Below, piece after piece: positions 47,924 through 56,354 of a DNA stretch of 64,000 bases. A model generated the notes under the pieces. The model did no database searches and was not told the origin of the DNA. It worked only from the letters and a program-made list of their open reading frames with translations. A program made the translations under genes and the position numbers. Numbering within the stretch: position 1 is the stretch's first letter; every line of letters starts with the position of its first letter. The DNA lies in the NCBI RefSeq assembly GCF_014385095.1, contig NZ_JACRTC010000001.1:434001-498000 (forward strand). Reading direction: 5' to 3'. The stretch comes from Zongyangia hominis (GTDB taxonomy: Bacteria; Bacillota; Clostridia; Oscillospirales; Ruminococcaceae).

Positions 47924-49369
47924 ATGGTTGATGTAGTCATCATCGGCGCAGGCATCGTGGGCTGCAGCCTGGCTTATGAGCTGTCCAAATACCAGCTCTC
48001 CACCTTAGTCTTAGAAAAGGAAAACGACGTGGCCTGCGGCACCACCAAGGCAAACAGCGCCATTGTCCACGCGGGATACGATCCCCACCCCGGAACCAAG
48101 ATGGCAAAATACAATGTGGAAGGAAACCGGCTTATCGAGGAGCTGGCAAAAAAGCTGAGCGTACCCTACAAAAAGGTGGGCTCCTTTGTGTTGGCCTTTG
48201 ACGATGCCGATATGGACACCGTCCGGGACCTTTATGACCGGGGCGTCAAAAACGGCGTGCCCGATCTGCAGATTCTTTCCGCTGCGGAGACGCTCGCCCT
48301 GGAGCCCAATCTCAACCCCCAGATCAAGGGCGCCCTCTACGCCCCCTCCGCGGGCATCGTCTCCCCTTGGGAGCTGGCCATCGCCATGATGGACACGGCC
48401 ATGAAAAACGGCGTGCAGCTGCGCAAGAGCTGTGAGGTCACCGGCATGGAGAAGACGGAGGAAGGTTTCCTCCTCCACACCGGCACCGGCGACATCGCCG
48501 CCCGGTATGTGGTCAACGCCGCCGGGCTTTATTCCGACGAGGTCCACAACATGGTTTCCGCCCCCAGCTTCACCATCACCGCCAACAGAGGGCAATACTA
48601 TCTCCTCGACAAAAACCAGGGTGATGTTGTCCATCACGTCATCTTCCAGTGCCCCTCCAAGGTGGGAAAAGGGGTGCTTGTCTCCCCCACCGTCCACGGC
48701 AACCTGATTGTGGGGCCCGACGCCAACGACGTCAGCGGCCGGGACGACGTGAGCACCACCCGGGAGGGCCTCGACTTTGTTATGCAGGCGGCTTCCCGCT
48801 CCTGCGACAAGGTCAACTACCGCCAGTCCATCCGCAACTTCGCGGGCAACCGGGCGCTGAGTGAAATCGACGACTTTATCATCGGGGAGGCCCCCGACGC
48901 CAAGGGCTTCTTCGACATCGCGGGCATCAAGTCCCCCGGCCTCACCTCCGCCCCCGCCATCGCGGTGGACGTGGTGCGGATGCTGGGCGGCGCAGGGCTT
49001 CCCCTCACCCCCCGGGACCAGGTGGTGGACCGTCGGGAAAAGATCACCTTCCGGGAGCTTTCCCCCAAGGAGCGGGCGGCGCTCATCGCCAAGGACCCCC
49101 GGTACGGCACCATCATCTGCCGGTGTGAGACGGTGACGGAGGGCGAAATCATTGACGCCATCCACACCCCCACCGCGCCCCGCTCGGTGGACGCCGTCAA
49201 ACGGCGCTGCAACGCCGGTATGGGACGGTGTCAGGGCGGCTTCTGCGGCCCCAGGGTGCTGGAAATTCTCAGCCGGGAACTGCAGCTCGACCCCCGGGAG
49301 ATTCCCCAGGACAAGGCCGGCTCCGCCATCGTCATCGGCGAGACAAAAGTGAGGGAGGACATCCACTGA
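47924..49369 (+). CDS. glpA: Glycerol-3-phosphate dehydrogenase subunit, GlpA-like FAD oxidoreductase
   Basis: A 481-residue flavoprotein that should oxidise glycerol-3-phosphate to dihydroxyacetone phosphate. The ATG at 47924 follows AAAGGA and starts the FAD motif VVIIGAGIVGCSLAYELS. The DAO domain runs to about residue 370. The C-terminal BFD-like domain has the cysteine pattern ICRCETVTEGEI and CNAGMGRCQGGFCG for a [2Fe-2S] cluster. The next gene starts within its stop (TGATG). The leader makes expression dependent on glycerol-3-phosphate through GlpP. Related enzymes act on hydroxy acids, so context decides the name. Confidence 0.92.
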   Translation: MVDVVIIGAGIVGCSLAYELSKYQLSTLVLEKENDVACGTTKANSAIVHAGYDPHPGTKMAKYNVEGNRLIEELAKKLSVPYKKVGSFVLAFDDADMDTVRDLYDRGVKNGVPDLQILSAAETLALEPNLNPQIKGALYAPSAGIVSPWELAIAMMDTAMKNGVQLRKSCEVTGMEKTEEGFLLHTGTGDIAARYVVNAAGLYSDEVHNMVSAPSFTITANRGQYYLLDKNQGDVVHHVIFQCPSKVGKGVLVSPTVHGNLIVGPDANDVSGRDDVSTTREGLDFVMQAASRSCDKVNYRQSIRNFAGNRALSEIDDFIIGEAPDAKGFFDIAGIKSPGLTSAPAIAVDVVRMLGGAGLPLTPRDQVVDRREKITFRELSPKERAALIAKDPRYGTIICRCETVTEGEIIDAIHTPTAPRSVDAVKRRCNAGMGRCQGGFCGPRVLEILSRELQLDPREIPQDKAGSAIVIGETKVREDIH

Positions 49370-50637
49370 TGAAATACGATCTGGTAGTGGTCGGCGGCGG
49401 ACCTGCCGGCCTGGCGGCGGCGCTGTCCGCCCATGAAAACGGCGCGCAAAAAATTCTGATCATCGAGCGAGACCGGGAGCTGGGCGGCATCCTCAACCAG
49501 TGCATCCACAACGGCTTCGGCCTGCACTATTTTAAAGAGGAGCTCACCGGCCCCGAATATGCCCTGCGTTTTATCAAGATGCTCAAAGACACCGGCATCG
49601 AGATAAAGCTCGGCACCATGGTTCTAGATATCTCCGAGGATCGTGTCATCCAGGCCATGAACAGCGCCGACGGCTATATGGTCATCGAGGCGGGCGCTAT
49701 CATTCTGGCCATGGGCTGCCGGGAGCGGACCCGGGGCGCCATCGCCATTCCCGGCGACCGCCCCGCCGGCATCTTTACAGCCGGGGCGGCCCAGCGGTAT
49801 CTCAACATGGAAGGCTATATGGTGGGCAAACGGGTGCTGATTTTAGGCTCCGGCGACATCGGCCTCATCATGGCCCGCCGGATGACGTTAGAGGGCGCCA
49901 AGGTCCTGGCTGTGGTGGAACTCATGCCCTATTCCAACGGCCTCAACCGCAACATTGTCCAGTGCCTCCACGACTATGACATCCCCCTCTATCTCTCCCA
50001 CACCATTACCGATATCAAAGGCCATGAACGGGTGGAAAAGGTCATTGTCTCCAAGGTGGACGAAAAGAGGCGTCCCATCCCCGGCAGTGAAATTGAGTTT
50101 GACTGCGACACCATTCTCCTCTCGGTGGGACTCATCCCGGAAAATGAGCTCTCCCGTGGCGTGGGCCTCCAAATCGACCCGCGCACCAGCGGTCCGGTGG
50201 TCTATGAGAACATGGAGACCTCTATGGAGGGCATCTTCGCCTGCGGCAATGTGGTCCATGTCCACGATCTGGTGGACTTTGTCACCCAGGAAAGCACCCG
50301 TGCCGGACGGGCCGCCGCCCGCTACCTCAAGGAGGGCGCGGCTGGCAAGGAACAGGTGCTGCCTGTCAAAAACGGCTCTCACGTCAACTACACGGTGCCC
50401 CAGCACATCCGTCCCGCCAATGTGGAAAAATTCGTGGAGGTCTTCTTCCGGGTGGACAATGTCTACCGCGATATGAAAATTGTAGTCACGTCCGGGGACA
50501 AGGAGCTCTGCTCCTTCAAACGGGAGCACATGGCCCCCGGCGAGATGGAAAAGATCGTCCTGCCCAAGAAATTTTTGGATGCGGCGGGACAGGAACCCAT
50601 CACCATTGCAGTCGTCAGTCAGGAGGGAGAACATTGA
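49369..50637 (+). CDS. FAD/NAD(P)-dependent oxidoreductase, GlpB-like partner
   Basis: A 422-residue pyridine-nucleotide-disulfide oxidoreductase-type protein with an FAD motif VVVGGGPAGLAAALSA at the N-terminus, a CIHNGFGLHYF segment, a second nucleotide-binding motif LILGSGDIGLIMARRM, and GIFACGNVVHVHDLVDFVTQE near the end. It overlaps the glpA-like gene by one base and the DUF1667 gene by four. In Firmicutes these three genes occur together and probably form one complex passing electrons from glycerol-3-phosphate to NAD or another acceptor. Confidence 0.88.
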   Translation: MKYDLVVVGGGPAGLAAALSAHENGAQKILIIERDRELGGILNQCIHNGFGLHYFKEELTGPEYALRFIKMLKDTGIEIKLGTMVLDISEDRVIQAMNSADGYMVIEAGAIILAMGCRERTRGAIAIPGDRPAGIFTAGAAQRYLNMEGYMVGKRVLILGSGDIGLIMARRMTLEGAKVLAVVELMPYSNGLNRNIVQCLHDYDIPLYLSHTITDIKGHERVEKVIVSKVDEKRRPIPGSEIEFDCDTILLSVGLIPENELSRGVGLQIDPRTSGPVVYENMETSMEGIFACGNVVHVHDLVDFVTQESTRAGRAAARYLKEGAAGKEQVLPVKNGSHVNYTVPQHIRPANVEKFVEVFFRVDNVYRDMKIVVTSGDKELCSFKREHMAPGEMEKIVLPKKFLDAAGQEPITIAVVSQEGEH

Positions 50638-50978
50638 AAGAACTTATTTGCATTGTCTGCCCCAAGGGCTGCCACCTGCGGGTGGACGAGGAAAATGGCT
50701 ACGCAGTGACGGGTCACAGCTGCCCCAAGGGACAGGACTACGGCTACAAGGAGCTGACCAACCCCACCCGCGTCATCACTTCCACCGTCAAAATTGACGG
50801 CGGCATCCATCGGAGGCTTCCGGTCAAAACCAACCGGGACATTCCCAAGGGCAAAATCTTCGATGTGGTCAAAGCCCTGGACGCGGTGGAGGTCTCCTCC
50901 CCTATCCAGGTGGGCGACGTCATCGTCAAAAATATACTGGACACAGGCGCCGATATAGTTGCAACTCGGGATATGTAA
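50634..50978 (+). CDS. DUF1667 protein, predicted third subunit of the G3P dehydrogenase complex
   Basis: A 114-residue protein beginning at a TTG that overlaps the preceding stop (TTGA) with GAGGGAGAAC upstream. Three N-terminal cysteines (CIVCPKGCHL) and a fourth in GHSCPKGQDYG suit an iron-sulfur cluster; the rest (RVITSTVKIDGG, RLPVKTNRDIPKGKI) is the DUF1667 core. It might replace the iron-sulfur GlpC subunit of enterobacterial anaerobic enzymes. That function is inferred from context. Confidence 0.85.
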   Translation: MKELICIVCPKGCHLRVDEENGYAVTGHSCPKGQDYGYKELTNPTRVITSTVKIDGGIHRRLPVKTNRDIPKGKIFDVVKALDAVEVSSPIQVGDVIVKNILDTGADIVATRDM

Positions 50979-51116
50979 AGACATAATAAACGGATTTTAT
51001 GTCGAATTAAGGTGATTGTTCCTGATCCATTCCATGATTTGTTGTTTTTGCTACTTTTAATCCGAAAAATTACCCATATTTTGTGACGTGTTACACCAAA
51101 ATTTCTTAAAAAACAC

Positions 51117-51145
51117 TTGTATTTTACTAGTGTCTGGACTATAAT
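51117..51145 (+). promoter_or_regulatory. Promoter without a downstream gene
   Basis: TTGTAT (51117-51122), 17-bp spacer, perfect TATAAT (51140-51145). The transcript would meet a terminator after about 105 bases. Confidence 0.65.
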
Positions 51146-51151
51146 AATGAT

Positions 51152-51260
51152 GGTACTTGTTTCAGAATAAAAAGCAAGTCCGTTTACAATTGATTACTTC
51201 TTATTTCTTCTTCTCATTAAAAGGAGCCGGGTGTATATAATCACTGCGGCTCCTTTTAAT
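51152..51260 (+). ncRNA. Candidate small RNA of about 105-110 nt
   Basis: Predicted from a promoter at 51117-51145 and a rho-independent terminator AAAAGGAGCC (51219-51228) / GGCTCCTTTT (51248-51257). A 5' hairpin pairs ACTTG with CAAGT (about 51155-51180), followed by a pyrimidine-rich single-stranded stretch (51195-51216). No start codon with a ribosome-binding site occurs in it, and the next gene is on the opposite strand, so it is not a leader. No known RNA family is recognised. Confidence 0.4.
51219..51257 (+). terminator. Terminator of the candidate small RNA
   Basis: Ten-base stem AAAAGGAGCC / GGCTCCTTTT with a 19-base loop, then AATTTTG. It could also end the glycerol operon by read-through. 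Confidence 0.65.
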
Positions 51261-51321
51261 TTTGCATGATTTTGATTCTTTTTGCTTTATTATCAAAGTA
51301 AAGCAAAATCAGGGATGACGT

Positions 51322-51359
51322 CACAAAACCCAGCCGCATGAGTGCGGCTGGGTTTTGTG
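51322..51359 (-). terminator. Terminator of the methyltransferase gene (probably bidirectional)
   Basis: A 17-bp perfect stem, CACAAAACCCAGCCGCA and its complement, with the four-base loop TGAG, 29 bp beyond the methyltransferase stop. Confidence 0.8.
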
Positions 51360-51387
51360 ATGATGGGAACCTCTTTCCCCGATGGCG

Positions 51388-52038
51388 TTATTTGGCGCCC
51401 CAAATGGACAATCCGAAGAAGTCGGACTTGACGTAGGCCGTTTTGAGCGTAGACTTTTGCAAAAGCACCTGTACCTCTTGGATGGTATAGGAGGCATGGA
51501 GGGAAGTAAGAAGCCCCGGGCGCATCGCTTTGGGCTTTGTGGATAGGTAGACGAACCACTTTTTCCACAGCGCCGCGTCCCGCCGCAGGTCGGTGATGCA
51601 GTAGCGTCCGCCGGGCCGCAACACCCGGTCGATTTCGTCGAAGACTCGAACCGGATCCTCCCACTCGTGGAGGGAACCGTTGGAGATGACATTGTCAAAG
51701 CTCTCATCCGGCAGGGGCATGTCCATGGCGTTTCCCTCCACATAGGTGGCGGGGATGCGGTAACTTTCGGCGTTGTTACGGGCCAAGCGTATCATGGCGG
51801 GGCTAATTTCACACCCGGTCAGTGTGACGTTTCCCAGCTGCTTGGCCACCTCCAGGCCGACATAGCCAGGACCCGGCCCAATTTCCAGCAATTCGCCGCC
51901 GTTGATGCCCGTGGCAATCATGTCCTCCACCCCGTTCCAGCCTTTATCCCGCATATCACGCGCGAACTGATCAAACACTGCGACGGTCATCTCTTCTTGG
52001 ATTCCAACATTAGTCTCAGTGACTCTCGGCTTCGTCAT
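51388..52038 (-). CDS. Class I SAM-dependent methyltransferase
   Basis: A 216-residue methyltransferase with motif I LEIGPGPGYVGLEVAK (about 52-67), acidic motif II in TGCEISPAMI, and the DESFDNVISNGSLHEW segment typical of UbiE/type-11 small-molecule methyltransferases. The substrate is unknown. It overlaps the end of the padR gene by 23 bp, and the start follows GGAGGGAAGAAACG, so it is probably controlled by that regulator. Confidence 0.88.
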   Translation of the reverse strand: MTKPRVTETNVGIQEEMTVAVFDQFARDMRDKGWNGVEDMIATGINGGELLEIGPGPGYVGLEVAKQLGNVTLTGCEISPAMIRLARNNAESYRIPATYVEGNAMDMPLPDESFDNVISNGSLHEWEDPVRVFDEIDRVLRPGGRYCITDLRRDAALWKKWFVYLSTKPKAMRPGLLTSLHASYTIQEVQVLLQKSTLKTAYVKSDFFGLSIWGAK

Positions 52039-52576
52039 CGTTTCTTCCCTCCTTCATTTGTTCGATGGCCTGTTCCGCCCAGCTGCGCTCCGCCTGATAG
52101 TGGAGCTCATGGTGGGCAAAAATGAGGGCCGCCGCCCCGCGCATGTTCTCTGGGATGGCGGAGAGCACCTGCTCCCGGTGGACCGCGATGCGCTCCAGCG
52201 ACTCTGTTTGATTGGCCGCGTGGCACTGGAGGGCCGCGATAAAATCTCCCCGATCCACATAGTCGGAAAAGAAGAGGGCGGCGTCCACGTCAAAGGTGGG
52301 CCGGTATTCCATCTCCAGAGTCTGGCGGAGCAGTTCTAAGAACCTTTCATTCCCCTGGTTGGTGACATGATAGACCCGCTTCTCCGGCCGTACTCCCTCT
52401 TTGACGTGCTGCGCCGCAATGATTCCGGTGGCCTCCATCTTTTCCAGGTGGTAGTAGATAGTGGGCAGCTTGATGTCCGTAAAGTCCGCCATCTGCTCCA
52501 TGAGCATCTTCTTGATCTGATAGCCGTGCTGGGGTCCAAACCGCGTGAGTATTCCCAAGATATACAGTGGAATCAT
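52016..52576 (-). CDS. PadR-family transcriptional regulator
   Basis: A 186-residue regulator with the PadR winged helix at the N-terminus (IPLYILGILTRFGPQHGYQIKKML, then LPTIYYHLEKMEATGII) and a long helical C-terminal dimerisation region (Vir-like). The ATG at 52576 follows AAAGGAGGG. A 40-bp palindrome covering its promoter is likely its own operator. PadR proteins usually repress and respond to phenolic acids, drugs or other small molecules; the ligand is unknown here. Confidence 0.9.
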   Translation of the reverse strand: MIPLYILGILTRFGPQHGYQIKKMLMEQMADFTDIKLPTIYYHLEKMEATGIIAAQHVKEGVRPEKRVYHVTNQGNERFLELLRQTLEMEYRPTFDVDAALFFSDYVDRGDFIAALQCHAANQTESLERIAVHREQVLSAIPENMRGAAALIFAHHELHYQAERSWAEQAIEQMKEGRNDDEAESH

Positions 52577-52595
52577 AGAATTGCCCTCCTTTTCA

Positions 52596-52635
52596 TTACT
52601 CAGCACTGACTATAATTATAGTCAGCACTGAGTAA
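52596..52635. promoter_or_regulatory. 40-bp palindromic operator of the padR-methyltransferase unit
   Basis: The core CTGACTATAATTATAGTCAG is a perfect 20-bp palindrome. It is flanked by CA dinucleotides and then by outer arms TTACTCAG / CTGAGTAA. The whole is symmetric about 52615/52616 except for the two CA pairs, and it overlaps the -10 of the padR promoter. Confidence 0.8.
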
Positions 52636-52642
52636 TTGTCAA
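52615..52642 (-). promoter_or_regulatory. Promoter of the padR-methyltransferase unit
   Basis: TTGACA (52642-52637), 16-bp spacer, TATAAT (52620-52615). The -10 lies in the centre of the palindrome, which suits repression by its product. Confidence 0.8.
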
Positions 52643-52655
52643 GTGCCATATACAA

Positions 52656-52688
52656 AAAAGCCCCAGGGGAATTTCCCCTGGGGCTTTT
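52656..52688 (-). terminator. Terminator between araD and padR
   Basis: A 15-bp perfect stem AAAAGCCCCAGGGGA and complement with the loop ATT. A/T tracts on both sides would allow use by araBD on the minus strand, about 50 bp after araD. Confidence 0.85.
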
Positions 52689-52737
52689 CATGTTCCATGC
52701 GATGAAAGACATCCACGTCCTCATCAAAGCGAATATG

Positions 52738-53439
52738 TTATTTTTTCTGTCCGTAGTAAGCGTTTTTGCCGTGCTTTCTCAGATAGTGTTTATCTAACAG
52801 TGTTTGCTGCATGGCGGGATACCCTTCTCCTGCCAGCATCTGGGTGTGCCAAGCCATCATTGCCACCTGCTCGAGCACCACGGCATTGTGAACCGCTTCC
52901 ACCGGCGTTTTGCCCCAGGTAAAGGGTCCGTGGCTGTGCACCAGCACCGCCGGCACCATGTTGGGGTCGATGCCCCGGGTCCTAAAGGACTCCACAATGA
53001 TTTTTCCGGTTTCCAGCTCATATTCCCCCTGAATTTCCTGGTCGCTCATCCGGTCCGTGCAGGGAACCGCGCCGTAGATATAATCGCCGTGGGTGGTACC
53101 ATAGGCGGGAATGTCCTTCCCCGCCTGGGCCCAGATCGTCGCCCAGGGAGAATGGGTGTGGACAATGGCGCCGATATCGGGAAACTGGCGGTACAGTTCC
53201 AGATGGGTCGGCGTATCCGACGAGGGGTTGAGTTCCCCCTCCACAACATTGCCTTTGAGATCCAGCACCACCATGTCCTCCGGCTTCATGACGTCGTACT
53301 CCACACCGGAGGGCTTGATGACCACCAGTCCCTTTTTGCGGTTGATGGCGGATACATTGCCCCAGGTGAAGGTGATGAGGTTGTAGGCGGGCAGCAGCAT
53401 ATTGGCTTCATACACTTGTTTTTTCAGCGTTTTGAGCAT
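52738..53439 (-). CDS. araD: L-ribulose-5-phosphate 4-epimerase
   Basis: Class II aldolase-family epimerase converting L-ribulose-5-phosphate to D-xylulose-5-phosphate. The 233 residues include the early [16 protein letters not shown], the zinc-ligand HTHSPWAT and [10 protein letters not shown]. It is separated from araB by 13 bp and so belongs to an araBD operon. The product feeds the pentose phosphate pathway; a split transketolase is encoded nearby. The L-arabinose isomerase gene araA is not present. Confidence 0.95.
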   Translation of the reverse strand: MLKTLKKQVYEANMLLPAYNLITFTWGNVSAINRKKGLVVIKPSGVEYDVMKPEDMVVLDLKGNVVEGELNPSSDTPTHLELYRQFPDIGAIVHTHSPWATIWAQAGKDIPAYGTTHGDYIYGAVPCTDRMSDQEIQGEYELETGKIIVESFRTRGIDPNMVPAVLVHSHGPFTWGKTPVEAVHNAVVLEQVAMMAWHTQMLAGEGYPAMQQTLLDKHYLRKHGKNAYYGQKK

Positions 53440-53452
53440 AATTGCCTCTTTT

Positions 53453-55120
53453 CTACCGGTCCACAGATTTTTTGATGTTTTTGAGCCGCTTCATCACATC
53501 GTTGCCACCCTTGCCGAAGTAGTCGTGCAGGATGGAATATTCGGCGTACAGTTTGTCGTAGACAGCCACATTTTCCGGGATGGGGGTATACACCACGTCC
53601 TTGAGCTTGCCCATGACTTTGGCCGCGTCAAAGATGCTGTCGTAGCCGCCGTTATCCTTGCCAGCCGCCACGGCTCCAAAGATGGCGGAACCCAGCGCCG
53701 GACCCTGGGTGCTGCCCGCGATTTTGATGGGCATATTGATGATATCGGCGTAAATCTGCATGACCATGGGGCTCTTCTGGGCGATGCCGCCGGAAGCATA
53801 AAATTCGTTGACCGCGACACCGCTCTCCCGGAAGGTCTCGATGATCTTGCGGGTGCCGTAGGCGGTGGCCTCCACCAGCGCCCGGTAGATTTCCTCGGCG
53901 GTGGTGGCGAGCGTCATGCCCACCATCATGCCGGTCAGGTCCACGTCCACGAGGCAGGAGCGGTTGCCATTCCACCAGTCCAGGGCCACCAGGCCGCTCT
54001 GGCCGGGCTTGAGGGCGCTTGCCTTCTCTTCCACAAAGTTATAGATATTCTTGCCTTCTGCCTTGGCCTGGGTGTAGTAATCGGCGGGCAGGCAGTTCTC
54101 CATAAACCAGGCAAAGTGGTCGCCCACACAGGACTGTCCCGCCTCATAGCCATAGTATCCGGGCAGGATACCGTCCTCGACGACACCGCACATGCCGGGG
54201 ACCTCCTTCTCCACCTCGGAGAGGAGCATGTGGCAGGTAGAGGTGCCCATGATGGCCAACATCTTGTCAGGGCCATCTATTTTGACCGCAGGGACGCAGA
54301 CATGGGCGTCCACGTTACCGACGGCTACCGCTGTCCCCACCTGGAGACCGGTGAGTTTTGCGGCGGCTTCGGTGATCTCCCCCGCCTTCTGTCCCAGCGG
54401 TGTGATGTCACAGCCCAACTTCTCTTCCACAAAGTTTTCCAAGCGCGGGTCCAGAGCCTTAAAGAACTCCTTGGAAGGATAACCCTTCTGTTTGTGCCAG
54501 ATTGCCTTGTAGCCGGCGGTACAGGAGTTTCTGGTCTGCACCCCGGTCAGCTGCCAAATGACCCAGTCGGCCGCCTCCACGATGAAATCGGTGGCCGCAT
54601 ACACTTCCGGCGCCTCGTCCAAAATCTGCCAGACTTTGGGTACCACCCACTCGGAGGAAATTTTGCCGCCGTAACGTGGAAGCCAGTCCTCACCGCGCTG
54701 CGCGGCTATTTCATTGAGTTTGTTGGCCTTATCCTGAGCCGCGTGATGCTTCCACAGCTTGATGTAGGCATTGGGATTGGATTTGAATTCCTCTAAAAAG
54801 CATAGCGGCGTCCCATCCGCCTTAACCGGCAGAATGGTGCAGGCGGTAAAATCGATGCCGACGCCGATGACGTCCTCCGCTTTGACCCCGGTTTCTTTTA
54901 AAACCGCGGGTATCGCGTTTGCAAAGACGTCCAGATAGTCCTGAGGATGCTGAAGCGCCCAGTCCACGCCCAGCTTGGTTCCATCGGGCAGGGTTTCGTC
55001 CATCACCGCGTGGGGATATTCGTAGACACTGCTGCCCAGTTCATCGCCGGTGGCAACATCCACCAGCACTGCCCGTCCGGAAAGAGTGCCGAAATCAACG
55101 CCGATTGTATACTTGCCCAT
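53453..55120 (-). CDS. araB: L-ribulokinase
   Basis: Phosphorylates L-ribulose. It has 555 residues, the length of AraB-type kinases, starting at the ATG at 55120 after AAAGGAGG. FGGY-family features include [17 protein letters not shown] at the N-terminus, [28 protein letters not shown] and [20 protein letters not shown]. It follows araR on the same strand and is preceded by a perfect AraR-type operator and a promoter, so arabinose should induce it. Confidence 0.95.
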   Translation of the reverse strand: MGKYTIGVDFGTLSGRAVLVDVATGDELGSSVYEYPHAVMDETLPDGTKLGVDWALQHPQDYLDVFANAIPAVLKETGVKAEDVIGVGIDFTACTILPVKADGTPLCFLEEFKSNPNAYIKLWKHHAAQDKANKLNEIAAQRGEDWLPRYGGKISSEWVVPKVWQILDEAPEVYAATDFIVEAADWVIWQLTGVQTRNSCTAGYKAIWHKQKGYPSKEFFKALDPRLENFVEEKLGCDITPLGQKAGEITEAAAKLTGLQVGTAVAVGNVDAHVCVPAVKIDGPDKMLAIMGTSTCHMLLSEVEKEVPGMCGVVEDGILPGYYGYEAGQSCVGDHFAWFMENCLPADYYTQAKAEGKNIYNFVEEKASALKPGQSGLVALDWWNGNRSCLVDVDLTGMMVGMTLATTAEEIYRALVEATAYGTRKIIETFRESGVAVNEFYASGGIAQKSPMVMQIYADIINMPIKIAGSTQGPALGSAIFGAVAAGKDNGGYDSIFDAAKVMGKLKDVVYTPIPENVAVYDKLYAEYSILHDYFGKGGNDVMKRLKNIKKSVDR

Positions 55121-55171
55121 AGTAGCCTCCTTTGGCGGCAGCGCCGCCCTTTTCTCTGTCATAACTACAAT

Positions 55172-55185
55172 GTTGTACGTACAAC
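55172..55185. promoter_or_regulatory. AraR operator upstream of araB
   Basis: The 14-bp perfect palindrome GTTGTACGTACAAC matches the core of the known AraR box (TTGTACGTACAA). It lies between the araB promoter and start codon, where a bound repressor would block transcription. Confidence 0.9.
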
Positions 55186-55199
55186 TATTGATATCTACT

Positions 55200-55228
55200 A
55201 TTTTATAGAAAAGAATGAGAAATAGCAA
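55200..55228 (-). promoter_or_regulatory. Candidate araB promoter
   Basis: TTGCTA (55228-55223), 17-bp spacer, TAAAAT (55205-55200). The AraR palindrome starts 14 bp downstream of the -10. Confidence 0.6.
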
Positions 55229-55268
55229 TCGGGAGAATAGATAAAATTCATACCTGTTTTTTGAAGTC

Positions 55269-56354
55269 TTAAATGATCTTGACCGTATCTCTCTCGACAA
55301 GCTGTGGTTTGATGATGAGAGTCTGGTCCTCTTCCGGGTTTTCAATGAGTTTGATGATACGGTCGGCCGCCTGTTCCCCCAGATGGGAACCCGCATGGGC
55401 TACCGAAGTAATGCCCACCGATTGGAGGGTGGCTAAGTTAGAGTCGTCAAAGCTGACAAGGGACATATCCTCCGGCACGCTCTTTTCATTGCGGGAGAGC
55501 ATGTCCATAAACTTGAGCGCGATCTGGTCGTTGTAGCACACGACGCCGGTGCAGCGACTGAGGCGATTGAGGATGATGCGGTCATACTCCCCGGAGAAAA
55601 AGCTCTCGATGTCCTCGGTGGTATACCATACCACCGAGCTGTCGTTGAGGATGATACCCGAATTTTTCAGCGCCTTGGCAAACCCCGCGTACCGGCTGTG
55701 GCCCTGGATGTCGTCGGACTTAAAGATGCCGCCGATTTTCCGGTGCCCGGCGTTAATTAGGGCCGTCGCAGCGGTGTATCCGCCGAAATCATCGTCCATG
55801 ACGACCTTGTTGCAGCTGAGCGCCGGATAATAACCGTTAATAAAGATATAGGGGATGCCCTGGGCGTCAAATTCCTTGTAGATGTCCAGGTTGGGATTGG
55901 GCAGGGCGCTTTTGGTGGCCTCCACTATAAGCCCATCAATGCCCTTGTCCAGCAGGGAGCGCAGCAGCTTTCCCTCGTTTTCCACCTTGTTGTAGGTGAT
56001 ACCCAGCGACATGCCGTAGCCGTAGTGGGAAAGGACCGTATCAATTCCCTTAATAATGCCGGGAAAGATATAATCATCCACATAGGTGGTGACAACGCCG
56101 ATGTTCATGGTTTTGGGATGGCTTTGAATACTGGACGAGCAAATATAGGTGCCGCTGCCCCGCCGCCGCTCCAGCAGCCCTTCCGCCTCCAGAGCGCCGA
56201 TCGCCTGCCGAACCGTCTGGCGGCTGATGCCAAACTTCTCTGCCAATATATTTTCAGAAAGCAGTTTCTCTCCGTTGGCAAATGTCTTGTCCACGATGTT
56301 TTTTCGAATCCATTCTCTGAGATAGACGTGTTTTGGAACGTTTTTAATATCCAT
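55269..56354 (-). CDS. araR: Arabinose operon repressor AraR (GntR HTH / LacI-type sensor)
   Basis: A 361-residue chimera: an N-terminal GntR winged helix (YLREWIRKN...[41 protein letters not shown] region, about 9-66) joined to a LacI/RbsB-type ligand-binding domain ([55 protein letters not shown]). This fusion is the hallmark of AraR, released from DNA by L-arabinose. The ATG at 56354 follows AGGAGG. The AraR box before araB supports the name. A looser inverted repeat ATTTACA...TGTAAAT (56378-56404) upstream could serve autoregulation. Confidence 0.93.
   Translation of the reverse strand: MDIKNVPKHVYLREWIRKNIVDKTFANGEKLLSENILAEKFGISRQTVRQAIGALEAEGLLERRRGSGTYICSSSIQSHPKTMNIGVVTTYVDDYIFPGIIKGIDTVLSHYGYGMSLGITYNKVENEGKLLRSLLDKGIDGLIVEATKSALPNPNLDIYKEFDAQGIPYIFINGYYPALSCNKVVMDDDFGGYTAATALINAGHRKIGGIFKSDDIQGHSRYAGFAKALKNSGIILNDSSVVWYTTEDIESFFSGEYDRIILNRLSRCTGVVCYNDQIALKFMDMLSRNEKSVPEDMSLVSFDDSNLATLQSVGITSVAHAGSHLGEQAADRIIKLIENPEEDQTLIIKPQLVERDTVKII

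Larger units (their letters stand above)
50979..51387. other. 409-bp region between the glycerol cluster and the methyltransferase gene
   Basis: No protein-coding frame of interest. It contains a short hairpin after the DUF1667 gene (GACATAA/TTATGTC, about 50980-51003), a full promoter at 51117-51145, a terminator at 51219-51257, and a 17-bp perfect-stem terminator at 51322-51359. Confidence 0.6.

Noticed and set aside
48011..49366. 451-codon open frame antisense to the glpA-like gene
   Set aside because: The plus-strand protein has clear FAD and iron-sulfur motifs; the antisense frame shows shadow composition and no ribosome-binding site.
53402..54796. 464-codon open frame antisense to araB
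   Set aside because: Shadow of araB; composition and lack of motifs argue against a gene.
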